DNA of 64,000 nucleotides from CAWCLK01 sp963796225 (GTDB lineage: Bacteria > Actinomycetota > Nitriliruptoria > Nitriliruptorales > Nitriliruptoraceae), in contig CAWCLK010000038.1 in the NCBI GenBank assembly GCA_963796225.1, positions 1-64,000 on the forward strand, read 5' to 3'. The translations under genes were made by a program, and so were the position numbers. Position 1 is the stretch's first letter, and each line of letters starts with the position of its first letter. Positions 16,857 to 24,302 of this stretch are shown piece after piece. The notes beneath the pieces were generated by a model, which saw only the letters and a list, made by a program, of their open reading frames with translations, had not been told where the DNA came from and ran no database searches.

Positions 16857-18318
16857 TCAGTAGGCGCGGCCGAAGGTGACGCGTTTGCCGTACGCCGACG
16901 GCTGGTCGCACCAGATGCAGGTGCCCTCGTCGTCGTCGCCGCCGACCATGATGGCCCGCGGGGTGGCGGACGTCTCGGCCTTGATGGCGTCCTCGCACTC
17001 GGGACGGCCGCAGTGGAGCACCTCGGCGAAGCCGGTCCGCACCTGTTCCTGGAAGGTCTCGGCGTCGTCGATGACGTCGGTGCGTTCGTCGCGGAACGCC
17101 TCGGCCCGGGCCAGCAGCGGCGTCGTGGTAGTCGTCGAGCCGCTGCGCCATCGACGCAACGAGGTCGTCGAAGGTGACGGTGTCCTTGACCACCCGGCCG
17201 CGGTCGTCCCGCTCGCCGATCCGCGCCCCGAGCAGCACGTGGCCACCCTCGAGGTCGCGCGGACCGAGCTCGGCGCGGAACGGGATGCCACGAAGCTCGG
17301 CGTCGGCCATCCGGAATCCGGGCGACTGGTCGCGGTCGTCGACCTCGACGCGCACGCCGGCGGCCCGCAGCTGCGCGGCGAGCTCATCGGCCTTGGCGTG
17401 GGTGGCCTCGCCGTCCTCGCCCCGACCGATGGGGATGATCATCAGCTGGATCGGCGCGAGGCGGGGCGGCAGCACGAGCCCCTGGTCGTCGCCGTGGGCC
17501 AGGATGACCGCCCCGACCATGCGGGTCGACATGCCCCACGACGTGGTGTGGCACAGCCGCTGCTCGTTGTCGCGGTCCTGGAAGCGGATGTCGAAGGCCT
17601 CGGCGAAGTTGGTGCCGAGGTAGTGCGACGTGCCCGACTGCAGCGCCTTGCCGTCGCGCATCATCCCTTCGATCGTGTAGGTCTGGACCGCCCCGGCGAA
17701 GCGCTCGCCGGCGGTCTTCTCCCCGGCGACCATGGGGATGGCGCAGACGTTGCGGGCGAACTCCTCGTACACCCGCCACATCCGCAGCGTCTCCTCGACC
17801 GCCTCCTCCTTGGTGGCGTGGGCGGTGTGACCCTCCTGCCAGAGGAACTCGGTGGTGCGCAGGAACACCCGGGGGCGCAGCTCCCAGCGGACGACGTTGG
17901 CCCACTGGTTGATCAGCAGCGGCAGGTCGCGGTACGACCCGATCCACTTCGAGTACATCTCGCCGATGACGGTCTCGGAGGTGGGGCGGACGACCAGCGG
18001 TTCGGCCAGCTCCTCGCCACCGGCGTGGGTGACCACGGCGAGCTCGGGCGAGAAGCCCTCGACGTGGTCGGCTTCGCGCTCGAGGTAGCTCATCGGGATG
18101 AACAGCGGGAAGTAGGCGTTGACGTGCCCGGTGTCCTTGAAGCGCTGGTCGAGCTGGTCGCGCAGCAGCTCCCACAGCCGCCAGCCGTAGGGGCGGATGA
18201 CCATCGACCCCTTCGACGGGCCGCGGTCGGCCAGCTCGGCCTTGTAGACCAGCTCGTTGTACCAGGCGGACACGTCCTCGGACATCGGGGTGACGCCGAG
18301 CTCGTTCTTCTTCGCCAC
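16857..18318 (-). pseudogene. proS: prolyl-tRNA synthetase (short, archaeal/eukaryotic-like type), frameshifted
   Basis: Charges tRNA-Pro. The main frame from the ATG at 18318 reads class II motifs (VRPTSETVIGEMYSKWI; FLRTTEFLWQEGHTAH; QSGTSHYLGTNFAEAF) and the anticodon-binding domain. It has no large editing insertion and so belongs to the short ProS group rather than to the bacterial long form. At about 17125 the sequence switches frame; the remaining C-terminal domain (LARAEAFRDERTD, then zinc-site-like Cys residues, ending in RAY) is in the next frame and stops at 16857. Combined length is about 487 residues, normal for the type. As the gene is essential and no other copy is seen here, the break is most likely a one-base sequencing error. 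Confidence 0.85.
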
Positions 18319-18503
18319 GGCGGTTCCTCACGGGTGTCGGGGCGCGGCGCCCGAGGCTAGCCGTCGTCGTGCGCGCCCTTCCCCGCTCGCGCCGGCACCG
18401 GTCAGAACCGTGCGTGCGCAGGGCGCGCCGACCCGCGTCCGAAGGTTCAGGTGTGCGCTGGGCGAACCGAAGGCGGGCAAGAAGGACGGCGAGGGGAGAC
18501 GCC

Positions 18504-19244
18504 ATGACCGAGGCCACGACGACCACACCACGACACCGCCGGCGATGGACGGCCCTCGCCGGGACCGCCATGCTCGCCGCGGTCGGTGTCGGTGCCGCCA
18601 TGCTCGGCACCGGTCACGCGCTGGACCCCGGCACCGCGTCGGTCGGGGTGCTGCTGGTCCTGGCGACCGGAGCCGTCGCGATCGGCGACCTCGTGCCCCG
18701 TCGCCGCATCCCTGACCTGCACGACGAGGTCGACGCCGACACCGGAGTCGGCAACGCCCGCGCCGCCCTGGCCCTGCTCGACCGCGAGAGCGACCGGGCC
18801 CGGACGTACGGCTCGGTGTTCTCCGTCGCGGTCCTCGAGGTCGAACGCCCCCTGTTCGCGGGGCTGCATCCCCGGCGCGCACACCGCGTCCTGGTCGACC
18901 TGGTGCGGGGCGTCGCCGGCGACGTGCGCGCGGGCGACCGGGTGTGCCGGGTCCCCACCACCGACCGGGAGCTCGTGGCGGTGGTGCTGCCCGACACCGG
19001 CGCCACCGGGGCCCGGACCTTCGCCGAGCGCATGCTGGCCCAGGCGCGCCGGCACCTGCTGGCCGAGGGCCTGCCGCCCCACGGGCACGTGCGCACCGAG
19101 GTGCTCACCCATCCCGGCGACGAGCGGGGCGTGGCCCTGCTGCAGCGTCGCCTCGAGGTGCTCGAGGGCACCGACGCGCTGGTTCGCGACGTCACCATCC
19201 GGCTGCCGCGCGCCGCGCGGTCCAGGGCCACCTCCGACACGTAG
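18504..19244 (+). CDS. membrane protein with degenerate GGDEF domain
   Basis: A 246-residue protein with two N-terminal membrane helices (about residues 15-33 and 40-60), then a cytoplasmic domain that begins DADTGVGNARAALALLDRE, the typical entry to a diguanylate cyclase (GGDEF) domain. The signature loop is changed: where GG(D/E)EF is expected the protein reads PTTDRELVAVVLP, so cyclase activity is unlikely. It may bind a nucleotide or act as a regulatory partner. The ATG at 18504 follows GGGGAGA, a good ribosome binding site. It is 34 bp upstream of the cation efflux gene and in the same orientation, so they may be co-transcribed. Confidence 0.65.
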   Translation: MTEATTTTPRHRRRWTALAGTAMLAAVGVGAAMLGTGHALDPGTASVGVLLVLATGAVAIGDLVPRRRIPDLHDEVDADTGVGNARAALALLDRESDRARTYGSVFSVAVLEVERPLFAGLHPRRAHRVLVDLVRGVAGDVRAGDRVCRVPTTDRELVAVVLPDTGATGARTFAERMLAQARRHLLAEGLPPHGHVRTEVLTHPGDERGVALLQRRLEVLEGTDALVRDVTIRLPRAARSRATSDT

Positions 19245-19278
19245 CATCCGCCGCCTGCACCGACAGGACAGGACGGGC

Positions 19279-20226
19279 ATGTCAGCAGGTGGTGGACGAC
19301 GCGCGATCTTCGCGGCCATGGCGGCCAACGCCGGGATCGCCGTGGCCAAGTTCGTGGCGTTCCTCGTCACCCGGTCCGCATCCATGCTGGCCGAATCCAT
19401 CCACTCGCTGGCCGACACCTCCAACCAGGGCCTGCTGCTGCTCGGCGGGGCGCGGGCCCAGCGCCGGGCCACGTCCATCCACCAGTTCGGGTACGGCCGC
19501 GAGCGCTACTTCTGGGCGTTCGTCGTCGCGCTGATCCTGTTCAGCCTCGGAGGCCTCTTCGCGATCTTCGAGGGGATCGAGAAGATCCGCGACCCGCACG
19601 AGCTGTCGTCGACGGGATGGGCCATCGGCGTGCTCGTGCTCGCGATCGGGCTGGAGGGCTACTCGTTCCGCACCGCGATCCACGAAGCCCGCCCGCTGAA
19701 GGGCGAGCGCAGCTGGCCCGAGTTCATCCGCCGAGCCCGCAGCCCGGAGCTGCCGGTCGTGCTGCTGGAGGACAGCGGGGCGCTCCTGGGCCTCGTGTTC
19801 GCGCTGGTCGGCGTGGTGGTGGCCTCCATCACCGGCAACGCGGTCTGGGACGGCGTGGGCACGCTGGTGATCGGCGTCCTGCTGGTCGTGATCGCCCTGG
19901 TCCTGACCATCGAGATGAAGAGCCTGCTGATCGGCGAGGCCGCCACCGACGACGACAACCAGCGCCTGGTCGCCGCCCTGTCGGGCACCGACGGCGTGCA
20001 GCGGGTGATCCACCTGCGCACCCAGCACCTCGGCCCGCAGGACCTGCTCGTGGCCGGCAAGATCGAGCTCGACGGCGGCCTGACCGTCGTCGAGGTGACC
20101 GACGTCATCGACGCGGCCGAGGCGGCGATGCGCACGGCCGTGCCCGCTGCCCGGCTGGTCTACCTCGAACCGGACGTGTACGACCCCACCCAGGCGGACG
20201 TCACCGCTGACGCCACCGGTGAGTGA
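19279..20226 (+). CDS. cation diffusion facilitator family metal transporter
   Basis: A 315-residue cation/H+ antiporter for export of divalent metals such as zinc. Metal-site motifs are present: SMLAESIHSLADTSNQ in helix 2 and the matching LLEDSGALLGLVFALVG in helix 5, with the typical HQFGYGRERYFWAF loop between helices 2 and 3. A cytoplasmic C-terminal domain follows (HLRTQHLGPQDLLVAGKIEL), which normally dimerises the carrier. About six membrane helices. Start at the ATG at 19279. The last 8 bases overlap the GTG start of the sulfotransferase gene. The metal carried cannot be deduced. Confidence 0.85.
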   Translation: MSAGGGRRAIFAAMAANAGIAVAKFVAFLVTRSASMLAESIHSLADTSNQGLLLLGGARAQRRATSIHQFGYGRERYFWAFVVALILFSLGGLFAIFEGIEKIRDPHELSSTGWAIGVLVLAIGLEGYSFRTAIHEARPLKGERSWPEFIRRARSPELPVVLLEDSGALLGLVFALVGVVVASITGNAVWDGVGTLVIGVLLVVIALVLTIEMKSLLIGEAATDDDNQRLVAALSGTDGVQRVIHLRTQHLGPQDLLVAGKIELDGGLTVVEVTDVIDAAEAAMRTAVPAARLVYLEPDVYDPTQADVTADATGE

Positions 20227-21115
20227 TTGCGACGTGGCCACTCGGGACGACGACGGGGCGTTGAGCGCGGCCCTGGCACGTGCCGAGCAGGCCCATCGTC
20301 CGGGACACCACGAGGGAGTCGCCACCCTCGTCGACGGCGCGACCTGGCGGTCGCTGGTGCGCGACGAGGGCCTGGTGGAGCCGGTCCCGGCACCGCGCCC
20401 CGTCGTGATCCTCGGGGCAGCACGAAGCGGGACGACCTGGCTCCAGGAGCGACTCATCGCCCACCCTGACGTGGCTGGCCCCCGTGCCGAGACCTTCCTG
20501 TTCCACGCCCTTCGCCCCGCCTGGCTGGCAGCGGCGGGGACGGCCCGGGTGCGCGCCATCGCGCTGCATGCCCTCGACAGGCACCGTGGCGCCACCCGGC
20601 CCCAGGCCACGCACGTCGTCGAGAAGACGCCCATGCACGTCTTCGCGCTCGACATGCTCGCCGAGATCCTGCCGGACGCCTGCTACGTGCACCTCGTGCG
20701 AGACGGGCGTGACGTCGCCCGATCGATGACGCAGGTCGACTTCTTCGGCGACGATACGGACCTCGAGGCTGCCGCACGTCTCTGGGCCCGCGCCGTGACG
20801 ACCATCTCCGGCTCCGGCCTGGTCACCGTGGAGCTTCGCTACGAGGACCTGCTGGGCGATCTCGAGATCGGCCTCACCCGCGTTGCCCGTGCCGCCGGCC
20901 TGCGCGCGGACGCCGAGGCCCTCGCCGCGATGACCGAGGGTGCCGGCGAACGGGTCAGTCGCCACGGCACCGGCGGTCGAGTCGGAGCGCGACAATGGGA
21001 GGACCTGGGCCGCGCGCAGCTGCGACGCCTCGAGCGCGAGCACGGAGCACTTCTCGCGGCCCACGGCTACGCGCCGGCGGCGCGGCGGCAGTGGCCACGA
21101 CGCTGGCGTCAGTAG
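20219..21115 (+). CDS. sulfotransferase family protein
   Basis: A 298-residue PAPS-dependent sulfotransferase. The 5'-phosphosulfate binding loop is VVILGAARSGTTWLQERL (about residues 63-80), the 3'-phosphate motif is LVRDGRDVARSM (about 158-169), and VEKTPMHVF precedes it as usual. It transfers a sulfo group to an unknown acceptor, perhaps a lipid or glycan. The GTG start at 20219 overlaps the end of the transporter gene. The 3' end overlaps the 3' end of era on the opposite strand by 7 bases (convergent genes). Confidence 0.8.
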   Translation: MSDCDVATRDDDGALSAALARAEQAHRPGHHEGVATLVDGATWRSLVRDEGLVEPVPAPRPVVILGAARSGTTWLQERLIAHPDVAGPRAETFLFHALRPAWLAAAGTARVRAIALHALDRHRGATRPQATHVVEKTPMHVFALDMLAEILPDACYVHLVRDGRDVARSMTQVDFFGDDTDLEAAARLWARAVTTISGSGLVTVELRYEDLLGDLEIGLTRVARAAGLRADAEALAAMTEGAGERVSRHGTGGRVGARQWEDLGRAQLRRLEREHGALLAAHGYAPAARRQWPRRWRQ

Positions 21116-22095
21116 CCGAGGCGCCCCAGCTGCTTGGGGTCGCGCTGCCACTCCTTGGCGACCTTCACGCGGACGTCGAGGTGGACCTGCGCCCCGAGCA
21201 GCACCTGCAGCTCCTGGCGGGCCTCGGTGCCGGCGTCGCGCAGGGTGCGTCCCCCGCGTCCGATGACGATGCCCTTCTGCGAGTCCCGCTCGACCAGCAC
21301 GACGGCGTCGACCTCGAGCAGCCCGTCGCGATCGTCGGACGGGCGGATGTCCTCGACCTGCACGGCGATCGAGTGCGGGACCTCGTCGCGCATGCGGGAG
21401 ATGAACTTCTCGCGAATGATCTCGGCCGCCAGCTGGTGCTCGGGCTGGTCGGTGACCTCGCCCGACCGGAACAGCCGGGGCCCCTCCGGCAGGTGCGCGA
21501 CCAGCACGTCGACGAGGTGCTCGACGTTGAACCCGTCGGTCGCCGACGTGGGGACCACGTCCGCGTCGGGGAACCACTCGGACAGCCGTGCCATCTGTGG
21601 CATCAGCCGCTTGACGTTCCCGCGGACCTGGTCCTCCTTGTTGGCGACCACGACCACCGGCGTGCGCAGCCCCTGCAGCTCCTGGGCGAGGAACTCGTCC
21701 CCCGTGCCCACCCCGGCCGCGACGTCGACGAGCAGGCACACGACGTCGACGCCCTCCCACGTCTCGCGCACCAGCTCGTTGAGGCGACGCGCGAGCAACG
21801 TCCGCGGGCGGGTCAGGCCCGGGGTGTCCAGGAAGACCAGCTGCGCGTCGTCGCGGGTGACCACGCCCCGGATCGCGTTGCGCGTGGTCCCGGGGACGTC
21901 GGTGACGATCGAGACCTTCGTGCCGACCATGGCGTTGAGCAGGGTCGACTTGCCGACGTTGGGCCGCCCCACCAGCGCCACCATGCCGGCACGGTGGCCC
22001 TCGGGGGTGGGGTCGTCGATGCCCGCGAGGAACGACGCGACGTCGAGCTCGACGCCCTCGGGTCCGGCGGGGCGTTGCTGCCGACGGCCGCTCAC
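21109..22095 (-). CDS. era: GTPase Era
   Basis: A 328-residue ribosome-assembly GTPase that binds the 3' end of 16S rRNA. G motifs: G1 GRPNVGKS, G3 DTPG (FLDTPGLTRP), G4 NKED in place of NKxD, G5 SAT. The C-terminal KH domain includes GIVIGRGGRTLRDAGTEAR. An N-terminal extension of about 35 residues precedes the G1 loop, which is longer than in most Era proteins. The GTG at 22095 overlaps the cdd stop (GTGA). It lies in the conserved order ybeY, CBS protein, cdd, era. Confidence 0.95.
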   Translation of the reverse strand: MSGRRQQRPAGPEGVELDVASFLAGIDDPTPEGHRAGMVALVGRPNVGKSTLLNAMVGTKVSIVTDVPGTTRNAIRGVVTRDDAQLVFLDTPGLTRPRTLLARRLNELVRETWEGVDVVCLLVDVAAGVGTGDEFLAQELQGLRTPVVVVANKEDQVRGNVKRLMPQMARLSEWFPDADVVPTSATDGFNVEHLVDVLVAHLPEGPRLFRSGEVTDQPEHQLAAEIIREKFISRMRDEVPHSIAVQVEDIRPSDDRDGLLEVDAVVLVERDSQKGIVIGRGGRTLRDAGTEARQELQVLLGAQVHLDVRVKVAKEWQRDPKQLGRLGY

Positions 22096-22532
22096 ATCCC
22101 GGCCTGGTTCAGGCGCATGGGTCCGAAGGCGTGGGGCAGCAGCTCGCGGATGGTCGCGCGGACGGGGCGGCCGGCGTCCCCGGAGCCGTAGACCACGGCC
22201 TCGGGGCCGAACTCGAAGATGACCTGCCGACAGGCACCGCAGGGCGTCAGCGCATCGTCGCCGTCGCCGACGATCGCGACGGCCACGATCGGGCCGCGCA
22301 GCCCAGCCGCGGCCATCGCCCCGATGGCGACCCGTTCCGCGCACATGGTCAGCCCGTAGGAGGCGTTCTCGACGTTGGCGCCCTCGACCACGTCGCCCTC
22401 GGCGGTGACCACGACGGCCCCGACCCGGAAGTGCGAGTACGGGGCATAGGCCCGCTGCCGGGCCGCACGGGCCCGGCGCAGCAGGTCGGCCTCGTCGACG
22501 ACGGCCGCGGAGGCAGGACGGTCTGGTTTCAC
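22092..22532 (-). CDS. cdd: cytidine deaminase
   Basis: A 146-residue homotetrameric-type cytidine deaminase converting cytidine and deoxycytidine to uridines (pyrimidine salvage). Motifs: YAPYSHFRVGAVV, GANVENASYGLTMCAERVAI (Cys ligand and catalytic Glu) and TPCGACRQVIFEF (two Cys ligands). The GTG at 22532 has a strong ribosome binding site (GGGAGGGAAC). It is coupled by overlap to era downstream and lies 28 bp after the CBS-domain protein. Confidence 0.93.
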   Translation of the reverse strand: MKPDRPASAAVVDEADLLRRARAARQRAYAPYSHFRVGAVVVTAEGDVVEGANVENASYGLTMCAERVAIGAMAAAGLRGPIVAVAIVGDGDDALTPCGACRQVIFEFGPEAVVYGSGDAGRPVRATIRELLPHAFGPMRLNQAGM

Positions 22533-22560
22533 GGCGGTTCCCTCCCGCAGGGACGGCACC

Positions 22561-23826
22561 CTACGCGTGGGCGGTGTCCGGGGTCTCGTGGTGGACCAGC
22601 ACCTTGGCGACCCGCCGGCCCTGGACGCGTTGGGTCTCGAAGTGCACGCCCTCGAGCTCGACGGTGTCGCCGACCTGGGGCACGCGGCCGAGCGCCCCGA
22701 CGACCAGGCCCCCGACGGTGTCCCAGTCCTCGTCCGGCAGGTCCGCGCCGATGAGGTCGTTGAGGTCGTCGACGGCGAGCCGGGCGTCGATGGCCCACCC
22801 GCCGTCGTCGAGGACCTCGACCAGCGGGTCCTCGTGGTCGTGCTCGTCGACGATCTCGCCGACGATCTCCTCGAGGATGTCCTCGATGGTGACCAGCCCC
22901 GTCGTGGCGCCGTACTCGTCGACGACCATGGCGATGTGGACCGACTGGGCCTGCAGCTCGCGCAGGAGGTCGTCGATCCGCTTGGTCTCGGGGATGAAGG
23001 TGGCGGGGCGGACCAGGTCGGCCCAGCCGGTCCGGTCCGGCTGCAGCGCAACACGGTGCAGCACGTCCTTGGCGTACACGACGCCGACGATGTGCTCGCG
23101 GTCGTCGCGGAACACCGGCAGGCGCGAGTACCCGTGTTCGACGATGGTGTTCACGAGGTCGCGCAGGCCCGCGTCCCCCTCGACGGTGACCATGTCGGGG
23201 CGCGGCACCATGATCTCGCGGGCGATCGTGTCGCCCAGCTCGACGATGGAGCGGATCATCGCCCGCTCGTCCTCCTCGAGCTCGTCGTCGGCGTCCTCGT
23301 CGTCGATGAGGACCTCGGACGCCGGTTCGTCGGAGGGGAACGGTCCGTGGGAGCCGGGGCGGGCGCCCACGGCCGCACGACCGATGGTGACGACGAGCCC
23401 CGCGAGCGGGCCGACGACCCGCACGAGCCCGCGCACCACGGGCGCCAGGCGCCGCCCCGTGCGGTCGAGGTGCTTCATCGCGGCCGACCGCGGAGCGACC
23501 TCGGCGACGAGGAGGCTGACGACGGCAATCACGACGATGGCGGTGACGACGCCACCCGTGCCGCCCCACCAGGAGCGGGCCACGACCACGGCCAGGGCCG
23601 CAGTCACCACACGCGCGACGACGGTGAGCACCAGCGTGGTGTTCAGGCAGCTGCCCCGGTGCTCGAGGATCCAGACCAGGTCCCCCGCCCCGGGCTCGTC
23701 GTCGTCGATGGCCAGCGCGCGCACCAGGTCCAGGCGCTGCAACACCGTCTCGGCGGCAGCGAGCAGGGCGGCGACGCCCAGCAGGACGACGATCGTGGCC
23801 AGCATGACCCAGGTCCCTGCGGTCAT
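22561..23826 (-). CDS. hemolysin-family CNNM/CorC membrane protein with CBS domains
   Basis: A 421-residue protein with an N-terminal CNNM membrane domain (about four helices; AAETVLQRL in the first part, VAEVAPRSAAMKH), then a pair of CBS domains (REIMVPRPDMVTVEGD; AMVVDEYGATTGLVTIEDILEEIVGEI) and a CorC/HlyC C-terminal domain (VGGLVVGALGRVPQVGD). Proposed role in this family is magnesium or cobalt homeostasis. The ATG at 23826 was selected because GGAG sits at the right distance; a GTG at 23865 is possible and would overlap ybeY. The block phoH-ybeY-CNNM-cdd-era is conserved across Gram-positives. Confidence 0.87.
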   Translation of the reverse strand: MTAGTWVMLATIVVLLGVAALLAAAETVLQRLDLVRALAIDDDEPGAGDLVWILEHRGSCLNTTLVLTVVARVVTAALAVVVARSWWGGTGGVVTAIVVIAVVSLLVAEVAPRSAAMKHLDRTGRRLAPVVRGLVRVVGPLAGLVVTIGRAAVGARPGSHGPFPSDEPASEVLIDDEDADDELEEDERAMIRSIVELGDTIAREIMVPRPDMVTVEGDAGLRDLVNTIVEHGYSRLPVFRDDREHIVGVVYAKDVLHRVALQPDRTGWADLVRPATFIPETKRIDDLLRELQAQSVHIAMVVDEYGATTGLVTIEDILEEIVGEIVDEHDHEDPLVEVLDDGGWAIDARLAVDDLNDLIGADLPDEDWDTVGGLVVGALGRVPQVGDTVELEGVHFETQRVQGRRVAKVLVHHETPDTAHA

Positions 23827-23854
23827 GCCCAGCTCCGGTGGCGCGATCGACCCA

Positions 23855-24301
23855 TCAGGCCACACCCGCGCGGTAGACGGCGAGCAGCTGGTCGGTGAGC
23901 CCGAACATCTCGGCCTCCTGCACCGGGTCGGCGTGGTCCATGCCGAGCAGGTGCAGCAGCCCGTGCACGGTCAGCACCTGCAGCTCCTCGTGCTCGGAGC
24001 GGGAGAACGCGGGGGCCTGGCGGGCGCACACGGCCGGACACAGCACGACGTCACCGAGGACGGCCGGCTGGTCGGGCGGGGTCTCCCCCGGTTCGTCGAT
24101 GGGGAACGCGAGCACGTCGGTCGGGCCGTCCTTGCCCATGTGCTGCTGGTTGAGGGCCGCGATCGTGTCCTCGTCGACCAGGAGGATCGAGACCTCCATG
24201 TCGTCGGGGACGCGACGCTCCCGCAGGACGTGGCGGGTCAGCGCCAGCAGGTCGTCGCCGTCGACCTCGCGCGGCTGCTCGTCGGACAGGAAGACGGCCA
24301 C
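23855..24301 (-). CDS. ybeY: endoribonuclease YbeY
   Basis: A protein of about 148 residues that acts in 16S rRNA 3'-end maturation and ribosome quality control. The zinc-site motif HGLLHLLGMDH (three His) is near the C-terminus, and TDVLAFPID lies in the middle as expected. Two GTG starts are possible, at 24316 (overlapping phoH) and 24301; the latter was chosen because it begins just after the phoH stop. Essential or near-essential in many bacteria. It lies between phoH and the CBS-domain gene. Confidence 0.92.
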   Translation of the reverse strand: MAVFLSDEQPREVDGDDLLALTRHVLRERRVPDDMEVSILLVDEDTIAALNQQHMGKDGPTDVLAFPIDEPGETPPDQPAVLGDVVLCPAVCARQAPAFSRSEHEELQVLTVHGLLHLLGMDHADPVQEAEMFGLTDQLLAVYRAGVA

Positions 24302-24302
24302 C

